From Gymnopilus junonius (taxonomy: Eukaryota; Basidiomycota; Agaricomycetes; Agaricales; Galerinaceae): a stretch of 64,000 nucleotides of DNA. Below, piece by piece: positions 1 through 11,960 of this stretch. Location: the NCBI GenBank assembly GCA_015501075.1, contig JADNYJ010000122.1, forward strand, positions 62,001 to 126,000. Direction: 5' to 3'. How positions within the stretch are numbered: position 1 is the stretch's first letter; each line of letters starts with the position of its first letter. A program made the translations under genes and the position numbers. The notes below the pieces were generated by a model. It did no database searches. It was not told where the DNA came from and worked only from the letters and a program-made list of their open reading frames with translations.

Positions 1-271
1 GCCCCATCCGTCCAGCCAAGTCATCGTCTTTGAGGCTGCAGTGGCATCAAAATGTCAGGAAAAGCACAAAACAATCGGGGTTTAGGCCAACCCAGAAAGA
101 CAATTGACGAAGACAAAGAAGGTCAAGTCATCAGTGAAATGCGCAGTGGCATACTTACACTGGGTGCCTTGCAAGCTGGTCCATGATGATGGTGTACTTG
201 GGTTCGTAGAACGCACGAGATACATGTTGCACGAGTAGTCGCAGTGTCTCTTGGTCCTCTTTTGTTGCCAT
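1..271 (-). CDS. TFA1: TFIIE alpha subunit, 5' end only (cut by window edge)
   Basis: The ATG at 271 (minus strand) opens a reading frame starting MATKEDQETLRLLVQHVSRA and continuing through FYEPKYTIIMDQLARHPV. This is the N-terminal winged-helix region of the general transcription factor TFIIE alpha, which helps load TFIIH on RNA polymerase II in the nucleus. Exon 1 is 159-271 and ends at a GTAAGT donor. The acceptor (ctgcag) lies just above exon 2 (1-35), which reads VLKDDDLAGRMG, also typical of the family, so the splice joins conserved blocks. The rest of the gene is outside the window. The family is recognised from memory of conserved sequence; the splice sites are seen directly. The next gene on the right is divergent. 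Confidence 0.8.
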
Positions 272-2424
272 TGAATTTCGCTGAGCGTTTTCAAATCCGG
301 CTTTCGAAAGTGATCAACTGCAAATGGGCGCCCGCTCTCCAAATTGCGAGTATTTTAAGGGCCCTAAGGCCAGCCTTCAGTTTGAATTGTGCAGCAGCTC
401 GGAATACTGTCCTCTTGAATTCGACTAGAACGGTGGCTGAGGTAGAGTCCTTTGGAGTGAAGCAGAGATGTCTGGAGTTGTCCGGATGACAATGAGCCTT
501 GCTACGGAGTTCAAATCGGAGTATCAAATTTAATCGTCTGCAATTGTTTCGATCGTGCCTTTGACCCCCTCCTTCGTCATTGCTGCTATCGAATCTCTGG
601 GAACAGTTGCTAGATTTATTAATCGATACTTAGTACTCTAATTTCAGTGTGTAAACGAATGCTGTCAATAAACGGCAGAAGCAAATAAACTTGCGTCTAC
701 TGGAGTATGTCGCATTCGCAGTATCAGGGCCCTTAACGCCTTGGCAAGAACTGAGTTGTTGATATTATCGATGGTAGAAGCACTGGAGCAACAGGGTCAC
801 CTATACAAAACTCCTCCGTTAAACTCAGCAGCCACTGCAGGATATCGCAGAATATCGCGGAGTTTTACGTAAAAGAGTCTCGTGCAGAACGGTGCAGGCA
901 CGACTCCCTCCGAGTTCTCGTCTTTCCAAACCGCATCCGGACTTTGTTACTGGACTATTAATGCACAGTACGGAGATTTGAGCGCGTCATTTATAGTCGC
1001 ATTTCGACTACGTATACGCTGCCTCCTCTAGAACCCAGCCCCACTCCTTTAGAATCCTTCCGCCTTGTACAACTAGGCCTTGCCTATGACCTTAGAAGAG
1101 ACCCTTGATCAATCTCAGGACCACTTCCGAGTTCTCTTGCGCTTGTGGATGACCTTTCCAAACATTGCTGAACGCTGTATGTCAGGCGGCTGTATCCTCT
1201 CCATTTTCTGCGGACAACTCGACCTGGATCCACATTTTGTCGAGCAAAGGTTGGAGGCTGGATAATACTAAATTTTTCCGATTAGTTCGGCGTTCTTGGT
1301 CTCTCTCGAAAGCCGACTATTCTTGAAGTTCGCCTGCGAAATCTAGCCATGTGCACACACAATCGCAGTCTTTCACAGGCCGGAGACCATATGTAGCCTC
1401 ATATTCCATCCATATCTGCATGCGATTCTGCACCCACCCCTTCCTCCATCGAGGCCTGTCTGCAAGTCGTGTGCTCAGTCCATCTGGCAAGATTCGGACC
1501 GTTATTAAGACAGGTCTTTTCAAATTTACTAATCACGATGGAGATTGCACAAGGTTATAAAAAGACATCGCTCTGGGCTCTGATATATTTTCCGTTTTGG
1601 GGGATTGGAACCGATGGGAGGGAGGAACTTGGGAACTTATGAACTGCGCCGCATGGTTTCTACACATTTCGCATCTTTCGGCTTGGCAGGGGTGAGTAAA
1701 TATTTTCTGTCTGTTTTCCCCAAGACTTCAACTCAATTGTCTCCCATTGTCTCATCTATGAAATGCTCAGATAGTAGATACTCTGTTGTCCTCTCGCGCT
1801 TATCAGCCGGACTTGCGCCCAAAATTTTACGGAGGGCAAAAAACGCGCTATCGCGGAAAACGACGCTCGAGAGCGCTGGAGTGGCTTTCCAACCTTGCAC
1901 CAGAAGGAGTATGTCAGAGCCTGGTCGTCGTAAAGCACGTCAAAAGCACGTCTTAACGCCTACTTTTTCTGTGTTTTGAAGTAGGATTTGGGGAAGAGGA
2001 CCTACATTTCTGAATCTCAACATGTCAGGTACGTAAAGGGGTAGAATTTGGAGAACATTTGTATTCCGTTCATTTTACCCCGAACTGGGTTGTTCCGCTA
2101 TATCGGCTGGTGATAAGGAGCCCTCTTCTGAACGGCATATTTTTGAGCGCTGGAACACGTCAAAGGTTTAGCAAGGTTTCATAAAAGCTTGCGAATGACA
2201 GCATGGACTGAAGTATAAGGCTAACCAAGTAAGCAAATTTGTTGAGGGCCTCTTTCTACGCTAACCTGTTCATAGCTCCCCAGATTACCCCGACAAGTCT
2301 TGAGCTCCGAAACTTATGGCCATGGAGCCAAATGGAGGCTCATGTTGATGGGCTATGATATTCTAAAAATAACAATACACCAGTGTCCATGTGCAACCAT
2401 TGTCACTACCGGTGCAGCAAGGTT
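272..2424. other. Intergenic region between two divergent genes
   Basis: About 2.1 kb separate the TFIIE alpha start and the peptide transporter promoter. Short open frames occur on both strands (for example around 1605-1979), but none shows a recognisable protein, spliceable extension or shared motif. I see no repeat or RNA gene. It probably holds both promoters. Confidence 0.5.
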
Positions 2425-2431
2425 TATAAAG
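2425..2431 (+). promoter_or_regulatory. Probable TATA box of the POT transporter gene
   Basis: TATAAAG stands 120 bp before the ATG at 2551, followed by a pyrimidine-rich leader. Position and sequence fit a core promoter; this is inference. Confidence 0.45.
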
Positions 2432-2550
2432 GCGGAAGCGGGTACGCTGTAACTTCGCGTAAGGCTTCTTTTCGCTAGCCACGTCCGGGTCCCTCAACAA
2501 GCCACTCCTCTCCCCCGTCGCCAACTTTCTACCTGCGCTAAAGCCATATA

Positions 2551-5099
2551 ATGTCTGCGGTTCAGCACGACGACCAGGGACTGGCCGCCCTCGCTGACAT
2601 CAAGAAGAGCGATTCCCTCTCTGAGAAGCACTCAGATATAGATCATGAATTCGATGAAGTTCATGACGGCCTTGAGTTTCCTACCGATGAGGAAAGAGCG
2701 ACACTACGCCGCGTTCCAGACTCCCTTCCCTGGAATGCCTACTGTACGTTTAACTCGTTATTCCTAGCCTCGCATAACTAACCAAAATCCATTAGTAATT
2801 TCGGTCGTTGAATTCGCAGAGCGTTTCTCGGTGCATTCTCATCTGTTATCTTAAAACCGATTGACTAAGATTTCCAAAGTTCTACGGATCCAGCGTTGTC
2901 TTCGTATGTACAGTCAGCTTCTGGCCTCGACAAAATGACTGACAGAAAGTCCAGACGAACTTCATCCAAAGGCCACTCCCTCCAGGCTCAAAGACCGGGG
3001 CTGCCGGGCTCCACGGTCAAGCTGGTGCTTTGGGTATGGGACAGAGAGCTTCCACCGGGTTGACAACGTTCTACCAGTTCTGGTCAGTCCCCAATTCAAT
3101 TATTTAAATTCAGATGATATCCAACGACATGTGCTGATGAAATTACTCTGGCAGGTGTTATGTCACTCCTTTACTTGGCGCCTACATCGCTGATGCGCAC
3201 TGGGGCCGATATAAGACGATATGCTGGGCGTACTGATTGCCCTTATCGGGCATATTATTCTCATCATTTCGGCTGTACCAGGCGTTATCGAGAAGGACAG
3301 TGCAATTGGAGCATTCTCTGTTGCATTAATCGTCACAGGCTTTGGTGGGGATTCAGCTCACATCCTACTCTTTTCATTCACCTCATTCCCACGCCGTATG
3401 TGTAGGCACCGGGCTGTTCAAAGCGAACATCTCTCCTTTGGTGGCTGAGCAGTACAAGCGTACTAAGCAGTTCGTAATCACGACCAAAAGTGGTGAACGG
3501 GTTATCGTCGATCCTGCACTGACGGCCTTAAGAGTCTACATGGTACGCAGAAGTTTTCGAAATTTCTTGACATTCGACACAGATGGCTGAAATGTGTATA
3601 TATATATAGTATTTCTACCTCCTCATCAATATAGGTGCATTGGTCGGCCAAATTGGGATGACTTACGCCGAAAAAGTATACCTATTTGTCAACATTACAC
3701 CATCTTTCTCCATTCACTGACTTTCTTTATCTTGCCAATCGGGAATGTTTAGTTTCAGGGATTTTACCTTGCATACACGCTTCCTACAATTATCTTTTTC
3801 CTTTGCCCGATCATTCTCTACATTGGACGCAACAAATACTCCAGGACACCTCCCACCGGCTCTGTTCTCGCCACTGCCATCAAACTTTGGACTTATGCCG
3901 CTCGAGGAAAAGTAAGCTGGAACCCAGTGAGGACCTACAAGAATCTGAGTGCCCCGGGCTTCTGGGAGAACGCGAAGCCAAGCAAAGTAATCGGAGAGAA
4001 GCCCATTTGGATGAACTTTGACGATCAGTGGGTCGATGAAGTGCGGCGTGGTTTCAAAGCTTGCACTGTCTTCCTATGTTTCCCGCTTTACTGTGAGGAA
4101 ATGTCCTTTTGGGCTTAACAATTATATTCTAATACGGCGTGCATCCCAGGGCTTACATACAACCAGCTTAACAACAACTTGACCTCTCAAGCTGCGACAA
4201 TGACGCTCAATGGTCTTCCCAATGATGTTCTATCCAATTTAGATCCTCTTGCTCTGATCATCCTTATTCCCATCTGCGATCTATTCGTGAGTAACACACA
4301 TTCCGTACTTCGAGGATTATCTTCTGAAAATATCAACTTTCGTAGATTTACCCAGCTCTCCGACGTTTTGGTATTAATTTCAGTGCTCTGAAGAAGATTA
4401 CTGCTGGATTTATGACCGGCGCAGCATCTATGGTCTGGGCTGCAAGTAGGTCTTTTGTGCGCTATCTCTTCCCGTAACTGTCGTTTATTTTGATTATTAG
4501 CCCTTCAACATTATATTTACAAGGTTTGTACCGTTAAGCGATTTCTCACTGCAAGAACTCATGTCGTAATAGACTAACCCTTGTGGCTATGCTGCATCCG
4601 AGTGCGAAATCGGGGTTTCTCCCCTCAACGTCTGGATTCAGTCTGGATCGTCTGTATTCGTTCTTATCTAATCTTAAATTCTGTGTGCTAAGGAAGAATA
4701 ATTACAGATACATTCTAATCGCCATTAGTGAAATCCTAGCTTCCATTACTGGCTTGGAATACGCCTTTACCAAAGCACCGAAGAACATGCGCTCTCTCGT
4801 CATGGGCTTCTTCTTGTTCATGTCTGCTTTGTCCTCTGCCCTCGGGGAGGCATTTGTTTGTGCGTGCCAAGGTTTCTCTTATGTTACTCTTGTTCAAGTA
4901 AAAAAAATTCGTTCATATAGCCCTGTCTGCTGACCCTTTGCTAGTATGGAACTACGGCGTCATGGGTGTTCTGGCGTTCTTGACCGGTATCATCTTTTGG
5001 TTCTCCGTTAGGGACCTTGATGCCAAGGAAGACGAGCTTAATAATTTGGCCGTTGGGCATCTTGGTGTTGAGGCGCCGCATCACTCTGAGAAGGCCTAA
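2551..5099 (+). CDS. PTR2: Proton-coupled oligopeptide transporter, POT/PTR2 family (spliced)
   Basis: This is a plasma-membrane importer of di- and tripeptides driven by protons. The ATG at 2551 begins an acidic cytoplasmic N-terminus. After a short intron the frame continues [11 protein letters not shown], then [20 protein letters not shown] and [15 protein letters not shown], which is the PTR2 signature 1 with its conserved acidic and arginine residues. Further exons give hydrophobic helices ([29 protein letters not shown]), a central loop ([14 protein letters not shown]), then [33 protein letters not shown], and a C-terminal half ([38 protein letters not shown]). The last exon ends EAPHHSEKA and stop at 5097-5099. 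Order and content match the whole fungal family (about 12 membrane helices). Introns are about 50-70 nt. No frame break was noticed. Confidence 0.9.
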
Positions 5100-5576
5100 G
5101 TACTGTAGTAATATTAGCCTCTGAGCGCCATTTCTTTCGTATGTTGGATTTATGATGTATACTTAAGCAGTTCCATCGCTCGAATTAATAACTGAATACC
5201 ATCATGCATAGTGTACTATACCGGAAATTGTGAATTCCAGAATGAATCACGATCACACGTGGTCAAACAGGAAGACCAGAATGAAGAGAGAATTCGCCCT
5301 GGGTATATTCAATTTGGGAATGAATCACCATTTTCAAGGGAATGACCGAGAAAAATCATGTATAACTCCCCCAGCTCTTTTCAATTGTCGACTCGGTCAA
5401 TCCAATCGATGCATCCAAATAGTTTGTAAGAAAAAGAAGGGAAGTAAGCATGCTTAAAGTTGAATCTGGTGAATACAGACGACTAGTTTACGGGAGGCAG
5501 ATCAAAAGTCATTTGGAAACACGTGTATTTGATTGGAGAAGTCCGTCAAGTCTGCCTTCCTTTTTTGTTGCAAAGT
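5100..5576. other. Intergenic, convergent gene ends
   Basis: This stretch lies between the stop of the peptide transporter (plus) and the stop of the first GFA gene (minus). It is AT-rich and should contain both 3' UTRs. Nothing else is visible. Confidence 0.5.
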
Positions 5577-6827
5577 TCATGCCATCTTCAACCCGTCCTC
5601 TAACGCCTTACCCAACGAGCGGCTCACGGCCCTCTCTATATAACTGACACGGTTCTTTTGCCACTCCAACCAATCTTCCGCTCTTGCACCTACACTGGCT
5701 TCATCAACCAGCCCAACAGACACCGCTACCAAATCCAACACGTCAGCTCGCCACCAGAATGCCGACGCGCCACAAGTTTCGCAGAATTCTCGATATATCC
5801 CTGGACTCGAGATATACTGTTTCAAGCCTTTCGGTCTCTTGCTTTCCTCTTCCAAACATATCGGCATACCAGAGCCAGGCTCGACGATGTTTACGAGAGG
5901 GATGTATGCCCATGACTGCACCTCGAATCCGCTGCTCCGACGGCAGAAGGGACACATACAATGCCCGGCGACGTATTTCGTTGGAAGAGGGGAATTTGTG
6001 GGACGCAGCCACCATTTCTCGTCGTGTGGGTTGGTAATTTTAGAGAGATGAGTGACGTCATACGGACAGAGGAGGTCTGGATACGGGGACGAAGGTTCTG
6101 TGGAAGCCTCCGTCGGCCGGGTGATGTCAAATGTAATCTTTCCACAGTGACAATGGGCTTGCAATTTGTTTTGGTCGGGCTGTTTCTTCTCCAGGATGGA
6201 TTTGTCCTTCCATCCTAAAGGAAGTTCCTCACTCCCTAGAGCCTCCTTATATCTCTTCAGTGGAACGCCTTCTATACTCCTCAGATGATCGGCCATACCC
6301 CCATCCAACGTATCGCCCACCCAAATGTGATACCCGATCTTGACTATTCCCTCTGTTCGCTCCAAGGCCCCGACGGCTACAGCCCAGTGGTCTCCGTCAG
6401 GCTGATGATGCACCCAAAATAGGTGAGCAGAGCACGAACTGCAGAAATACCTGGTAACATCTTTGGATGTCTTATACGCGATTAGGTCGTTCAGGTCGAG
6501 AGGTTCTTCTGGGTCGGCGATGTTGATTTCAAAGGGCTCTAGGATGGTTGGCGGGTGCAATGAATTCCCGTTGGCGTTTCCAGTGCCGTGGTTTGCATGT
6601 CCCTGCCAATGATTGCCAGGCCCAGGAGTCGGCATACGACTAGTATTCTCGAATCGTTCAAGAGGCACTCCTTGGATGCTAACTCGATGCACAGCCATCT
6701 GTCCGGAGGTGTGACGGCACGTATTGCAATGGCAGAGGTCATCCGTGATGGGGAGAGAGTCGGTAGCAAATGTGACGCGGAAGCGGAGAAGCTCGCATTG
6801 ACACGTCGCGTCAACGAAGGTGGTCAT
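5577..6827 (-). CDS. Two-domain GFA/CENP-V zinc-binding protein, copy 1
   Basis: A single exon of 416 residues from the ATG at 6827. Two GFA/CENP-V-type (Mss4-like) zinc domains lie in tandem. Domain 1 has CQCELLRFRV near residue 9, CHCNTCRHTSG near 34 and a YFCSSCSAHLFW block. Domain 2 has HCHCGKITFDI, GHCMCPFCRRSSG and FCETCGASAFWW. The cysteine pairs are the zinc ligands of the family that includes glutathione-dependent formaldehyde-activating enzyme (Gfa). Tandem two-domain forms are common in fungi and their substrate is mostly unknown, so I do not assign the formaldehyde reaction. Two similar genes follow on the same strand (9140-10270 and 10835-11919). Frame and cysteines are intact. 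GFA family confidence is high; function is open. Confidence 0.85.
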   Translation of the reverse strand: MTTFVDATCQCELLRFRVTFATDSLPITDDLCHCNTCRHTSGQMAVHRVSIQGVPLERFENTSRMPTPGPGNHWQGHANHGTGNANGNSLHPPTILEPFEINIADPEEPLDLNDLIAYKTSKDVTRYFCSSCSAHLFWVHHQPDGDHWAVAVGALERTEGIVKIGYHIWVGDTLDGGMADHLRSIEGVPLKRYKEALGSEELPLGWKDKSILEKKQPDQNKLQAHCHCGKITFDITRPTEASTEPSSPYPDLLCPYDVTHLSKITNPHDEKWWLRPTNSPLPTKYVAGHCMCPFCRRSSGFEVQSWAYIPLVNIVEPGSGMPICLEEESKRPKGLKQYISSPGIYREFCETCGASAFWWRADVLDLVAVSVGLVDEASVGARAEDWLEWQKNRVSYIERAVSRSLGKALEDGLKMA

Positions 6828-7842
6828 TGTGGTGTTTTAGATATGAAGATGAAAATCGGTCTTGGCAACTGCGCGGTCAATACCAATCGACAAGAACGAT
6901 GGTTTGATCAGACTCACTTGATCAACAAATTGACAGTAAAATATGGGCACTATGGGAAAGGATGCAGGAGAAATGAGTGATCCAGAAGTGCTCTATAGAG
7001 TGGCGGTTGAGAATGATGCGCGAGTGGAGTATCCGAGTCGCTGTCGGACAACGATTGAGAGCTGGATGCTAGGTAAGCTGCGTTACTGCAGGAAGCTCAT
7101 TTCCTATCGTACTTAAAGCATCAGAAAATCTACTTCAGGCTATCTTCATGTGTGAATTAATGCATCGTTGGTCCATGAGTTTTGGAAGACGGAGGATGTC
7201 TAGACCTCCAAAACACCTGTTTCAACGCCATATGCCGACGGCAGTGGCGGGCTAGACTGTCCGGGTTTAGCTTGCGTGGACTATTTTTATCCTGCCTGCT
7301 GACCACTACTTCGTGCGCCAGCCTCCAGACCTTCATCTCGTGGCACAGCATGAGTTGTTCCTTTGAAGACGACATAAAGGAAAAATAAGAGTGAAAGCAA
7401 AATAGGATGGGATAGGAAGCTTTAAAGAAGTTGGTGGTGCCGCCGCCACTGCCAGCAGCAGTAGTGCACTGAACCTCACTGTGAATATAAACTACAACTT
7501 CGAATCAGAGAATTCCTTCTTGGAGCATTCCTTCCGAATTCGCGAGGGATGGACCAGACGTCAAGAATCAATCTCCGTTTAAACGTATGGTTTAGCAGAT
7601 GCAATCAACGGTAAGTCATCTGCAAGGTCATCAAAAAACTGGTCTGTGAGAGTCAAAACCAAAGAGGAAAGAAAATAACGAAAAGGGAATCACTAGAATC
7701 ACTTGTCAGAGAAAATTGAGCGCTTGGAAACGGGACGGAGGTGAGTGTGACAGACGTCTACAGAGGCACGTGAAACTATGCGACGTGTTGTCACATCAAA
7801 AGTCACATCCACACCGCAAGAATTTGAGCATTGACGACGACA
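6828..7842. other. Intergenic between divergent genes
   Basis: About 1 kb between the start of GFA copy 1 (minus) and the start of the unknown acidic-protein gene (plus). Short open frames occur (7157-7388) but are not convincing. No repeat seen. Confidence 0.4.
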
Positions 7843-8830
7843 ATGCAACCGTCAAGCCCATTGTACTTCCCCCAGACACCCTCTACCTCAAGGTTCCCTC
7901 TTCAATACAAACCATTAAACTCTTCTCCTCTCGTCGACTCACCGGGAAAGTCGTCCCCAATAGTTGCTGCCCAAGCGCGTCGTAAATCTCAGTATAAGGC
8001 TCAGGTTCCAGTCACACCTTTATTTCCGCGAAGCTCTTCCAGTAGTCGAACAGCTACGCAAAGAAACTTTTCTTTGAATAGAAGTCCGGGTCCGAATCGT
8101 CTCTTGGGCTCCGCCGAGGCCAACCCACAGAAGGCGCTTGCGCGAGATAGACTCACTCGCTATCTGGAGAAAGTAGGAAAAGCAAGGGAGAAGAATGTCT
8201 GTGGTCGCAGATTTTTGGGTGCTAAAATGTCCGATGATGATGTCTTTGCGATGGATGATGATGAGGAAGAGGATGATGAGGATATTATGCAGGACGAGGT
8301 TCGCATTCTTTTACCAGTCAGGCAGAGAAAAACTCTAACCCCAGGTCATCTTCCGTGCTTCTAGCTTTTTCGAAGAATAATGGCTAATACCAATCGGAAA
8401 CAAAAGCACGCCTATAACATATCTTATGCTATTGAAGTGGGCTCATCTTTCGATCCGGACCTTGAAGATGTAAGTACTTGGGAGCGGGAATTAGTAGGTA
8501 CGCACTTTCTTTCGTCGATTCTGATGCCGCTGAAGTACCTCTGAAACAATGAAACGCTATTTTCTCGAATTAGATGCCGAAGCTCATGCGACTGCCTCTA
8601 ATACCGCCATGCAGCCTGAAGAAGATATCCTTACCCCAGATGAGCTTGATGAACAAGAGCTTCAAGAATATGCTGAGGAATATGCAAGACTAGCACCCTC
8701 CATTGCTTCAGAGGATGTAGTAGAAGATTATCTATTTGACTGGAGTGATGGAGAGGAGTTAAGCCCCTTGCCTCCGCAAGGCCCGGGAACTCAGAGAATG
8801 GGAGATGACGACAACATGGACATATCGTGA
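7843..8830 (+). CDS. Unknown acidic protein, three exons
   Basis: I do not recognise the family. The ATG at 7843 is preferred because the upstream in-frame codon at 7831 is TTG. A consistent model is exon 1 7843-8298, exon 2 8365-8497 and exon 3 8574-8830, giving about 281 residues. Exon 1 starts MQPSSPLYFPQTPSTSR, a serine/proline-rich segment, then a basic helix-like stretch (ARDRLTRYLEKVGKAREK) and a strongly acidic run (DDDEEEDDEDIMQDE). Exon 2 gives LFRRIMANTNRKQKHAYNIS and DPDLEDVSTWERELV. Exon 3 is again acidic and ends GDDDNMDIS. The donor GTTCGC at 8299 is weak; the second donor GTACGC and acceptor TTAG keep the frame in phase 1. The charge pattern suggests a nuclear protein, which is inference only. 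Confidence 0.6.
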
Positions 8831-9139
8831 TATCTCATTGCCCTCGTTAGTATTTTATTTTCTTGTTCACATGCTATTTGTATATGTATCAAGTGGATCT
8901 TTTTTTTTGCTTTGTTGATATCATTTGTTGCATTAAAATGTGTATCAAGTATCCGGTGCTTGGCACATTGCAGCTGCCTAATTTATTACTCTCGATGAAG
9001 AGGTGTGAATTTTGTCTTCTGACGCATCTGCAGAATGACTATTGATTTGCGTATACCTTCTGGACAGTATTTTAAATTTTATACGCGTAATACCACCTCG
9101 AATGTGGACCAACGAAAGGAAATGACCAATCTACTTGGC

Positions 9140-10270
9140 TCAATCAGCCTGCGTAGGAGCAGTCTTGACACCCTTTTTAAGAGCCTCCAAACCAGCTTTG
9201 TCGATGGCATCTTCAGGGTGAATAACTTCCTCGTGCCAGTGGCACCATTGCTCGGCCCTAGTACCGCCATCCTCTTGATCAATGAGTCCAGCACTGACAC
9301 AAACCACAACCGGCTCGCCATCAATAGGCATAGGGTAATGCCCTTTCTTCGTATACCATAAAAAGATAGTCGCGCCGCAAGTCCCGCAAGCCTCACGAAA
9401 TACTCCGGGACTGCTTTCGTAGAGCTGCAAACCCGCGATTCGACCGCTGCTCCCAGGGGAATACGTAACGGGATTGCCGGTATAGGAATTCAAGACGTTG
9501 ACGGCTGGAAGGATAACCCAGCTGTTAATAATTGTTCCACTGGTCAGTCGGCAACTGTTGCACAGGCAGTGCCCGCACATGAATTTGGGGAGGGAGGTTG
9601 CCTCATCTGCTTTCTTAGCGACTGCCCACCAGTTCATAGGGTCCTTCGTAAGCTCTTCTTCAACGCGCGTGAGGCGTAGGGAAATTGCCTTGCAGTGGCA
9701 GTAAGCCGCAAGATGGTCCTGACCTCCTCCTGCTTTGACTTTCTTTCCAATGCTGTCTGCACTCCATCCTACGTGCAAAGTAGCCGAATTCTTCTTAGTG
9801 GTGTACCTCGGCAAAGTGACACCATCCACAATGCGGTAATGTTCCGCAAGTCCTCCGTCAAGAGTGTCGCTAACAAATGTATGGCTTCCCGCCTTCACAA
9901 TACCATCGACGCGTTCCAAAGCACCAGTGGACACGGCCCAATAAGCGACAGAGTCGATCTCAGCGGAGCCAACGATATGGGCACCGCAAGCCTTGCAGAA
10001 GTAGCGCGTAAACAGGGACCCGTCACCCTTATAAGTCTTGAGGTTGGAGAGATCAGCTGGCTTCCGGGATGATGATGTCGAGTCTGTAGTAAGGGGTACG
10101 CCATCGAACATCGCACCCTGGAACATGAGCTGGCCAGTGATGTGTCGGCAGGAGTTGCAATGGCAGAATGAACGTGTAAGAGGGAGTTTCACGGTGTCAA
10201 AAGGTATTTGAAACGTATTGAGACCACACTTGCAGGAGGCTTTTACGAAAGTCGAAGACATTTCAGGCAT
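9140..10270 (-). CDS. Two-domain GFA/CENP-V zinc-binding protein, copy 2
   Basis: A single exon of 376 residues from the ATG at 10270. Domain 1: CKCGLNTFQIPF, CHCNSCRHITG, YFCKACGAHIVG. Domain 2: YCHCKAISLRL, GHCLCNSCRLTSG, ACGTCGATIFLW. These are the paired cysteines of the GFA/CENP-V zinc fold. It has the same two-domain layout as copies 1 and 3, including the shared (F/A)VSDTLDGG-type block after domain 1 and SWVILPAVNV in domain 2. The frame is intact. No catalytic substrate can be read from the sequence. The three genes lie on the same strand within 6.4 kb, as in a recent tandem expansion, interrupted only by the unrelated plus-strand gene at 7843-8830. Confidence 0.85.
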   Translation of the reverse strand: MPEMSSTFVKASCKCGLNTFQIPFDTVKLPLTRSFCHCNSCRHITGQLMFQGAMFDGVPLTTDSTSSSRKPADLSNLKTYKGDGSLFTRYFCKACGAHIVGSAEIDSVAYWAVSTGALERVDGIVKAGSHTFVSDTLDGGLAEHYRIVDGVTLPRYTTKKNSATLHVGWSADSIGKKVKAGGGQDHLAAYCHCKAISLRLTRVEEELTKDPMNWWAVAKKADEATSLPKFMCGHCLCNSCRLTSGTIINSWVILPAVNVLNSYTGNPVTYSPGSSGRIAGLQLYESSPGVFREACGTCGATIFLWYTKKGHYPMPIDGEPVVVCVSAGLIDQEDGGTRAEQWCHWHEEVIHPEDAIDKAGLEALKKGVKTAPTQAD

Positions 10271-10834
10271 TGAAAGACTCTGGAGGGTCGGAGCCTACGA
10301 GAAGGAGAAGAAACGGCCTTTAAACTATAAGACCCTGAAGGTCATCTTTATTTTTGTCCTCAATACGCTTTGAAGACGCCTGTGTGGGACAACAATCGAG
10401 TCAGAAAGAGGGTCGCATGATATCTATCAAATATCGAAGCATACCAGTGAGAACGTACCTACTACGCCGTGCAGTGGTTGGATGCAACGGAGGCCGGAAT
10501 CATTGCAGACAATAAATGTTTATCTGTAGTTTAACTCTTCCTGCTACCGTAAATGTGAAAGACAATGCTACAACGAAGGACATCTTTTGATAGTAAGAGA
10601 TGAGATTCATTGAACCTCCACGATGGACATCAAATACGTACAATGTCATGTCAGAAACGCGTCGCTTCGCGTTCCTAATTAGCACCGCGTGGTATCTTCA
10701 AATTGAAATTGACATTGAAGTTTGTCGCCAAAGCATCGGCTTTGTATAATACAACGGATAAGACCATCCGATATTATGTACTAGTTCCGGTTTCCGCATT
10801 TCCTCGTAATCAATTTCATAACACCCAAACGCCT

Positions 10835-11919
10835 TCAGTCCATTCTCAGGTCATCAAGGACCATCTTATCAACAGGATTATCAGGATGAGGCACTTTGTC
10901 TGCCCAAGCAAACCATCGATCTGCCCTTGACCCTTCCTGCTCTTGATCAAGTAGTCCTGCACCAACGTCCAGAATGTCCCCGCCCTTCCTGTTCCTAGTC
11001 CAATAGAAGACCTTAGCCCCGCACGTTGCACAGGACTCCCGAAATATTCCGGGGCTTGACTCATACTGCGCCAAGCCTGGAGTTCTCGTTTCACCTTCTT
11101 TGGGATCAAGGACCACTGGGAGTGAAGTGTAGGTGTCGATGATATTGACGCGGTCAAGTAGATCCAACTGGTGACGAGTGCTCCATTTACAAACCTGCAG
11201 GAATCGCAAATGCAGTGAGCGGCATGATATTGAATCTGTGATTGTTCATCCTTTGCGGGGATCAACCACCACTGCACGTTTGGTTTGGGTTTGGTGATGG
11301 TGGTTTCGCGCAAAAGAGTCAAGTTTATGGATTTGCAATCACAGTAAGCAGAAAGTGTCGCGTTTGCTTTAAAAAGCGTCTCTTGAGCTTTGAGTAGCTT
11401 GGGCGCTTTCCAGTCGAATGGGAGAGTTTCTCCGTCTTCTTTCATCGACTTGTATCGGGGTAATTCAATGCCAGAAACGACAGGATAATGATTTGCAAAG
11501 CCACCATCTATCGTGGACTCGACAAAGCGGTGGGCTCCAACTTGTACGATTCCTTGGGGTTGTTCAAGAATGCCCGTATAAACGCTCCAACTATCAGAAT
11601 CTCTATTCGATGGATCCTGACAAAACATATGACATGAACATCTAGCACAGAAGTACCTCGTTAGACGTCCTGATGGCTTGGAATAAGCCTTCAAATGCTG
11701 AAGATTCTCTGGTTTTCCTGCCATATCATCTGGAGATGCATCCGATGCCAAAGGTGCATTGATAATCGGTGCAGTGTGAATGAACATTAGGCCAGTGCTA
11801 TGTCGACATGTATTGCAGTGACAAAGATCTGAAGCAATGGGGAGAGATGAAGTGTGGAATGCGACTTTGAACTTGTTGGTGCCGCAATGGCAGGTTACGT
11901 TGACAAGGGTAGTGGTCAT
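10835..11919 (-). pseudogene. Two-domain GFA/CENP-V gene, copy 3, one-base frameshift
   Basis: The ATG at 11919 opens VTCHCGTNKFKVAF, CHCNTCRHSTG, YFCARCSCHMFC, then domain 2 with YCDCKSINLTL and HCICDSCRFVNG. The frame is normal up to SWIYLTA. There (about 11147-11152 on the plus strand) it slips: the natural continuation VNIIDTYTSLPVVL lies in the next frame and runs to a proper end (WADKVPHPDNPVDKMVLDDL) at 10835. Copies 1 and 2 have SWAYIPLVNI and SWVILPAVNV at this place, so a single G appears to be missing (GCGTCAAT where GCGGTCAAT would join the frames). Unrepaired, the frame reads 357 residues and loses the last cysteine pair (CATCGAKVF). This may be a young pseudogene or a sequencing error in a G run. 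Confidence 0.8.
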
Positions 11920-11952
11920 CTTGAATGTAAGTAGGAGACCTCTTTTCAGTAG

Positions 11953-11960
11953 TATTTATA
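11953..11960 (-). promoter_or_regulatory. Probable TATA box of GFA copy 3
   Basis: On the minus strand TATAAATA stands about 34-41 bp before the ATG at 11919. It is close to the start, so the leader would be very short. Inference from sequence and position. Confidence 0.35.

Noticed and set aside
5658..6218. Plus-strand open frames over GFA copy 1
   Set aside because: They are shadows of the intact minus-strand gene with its zinc-binding cysteines.
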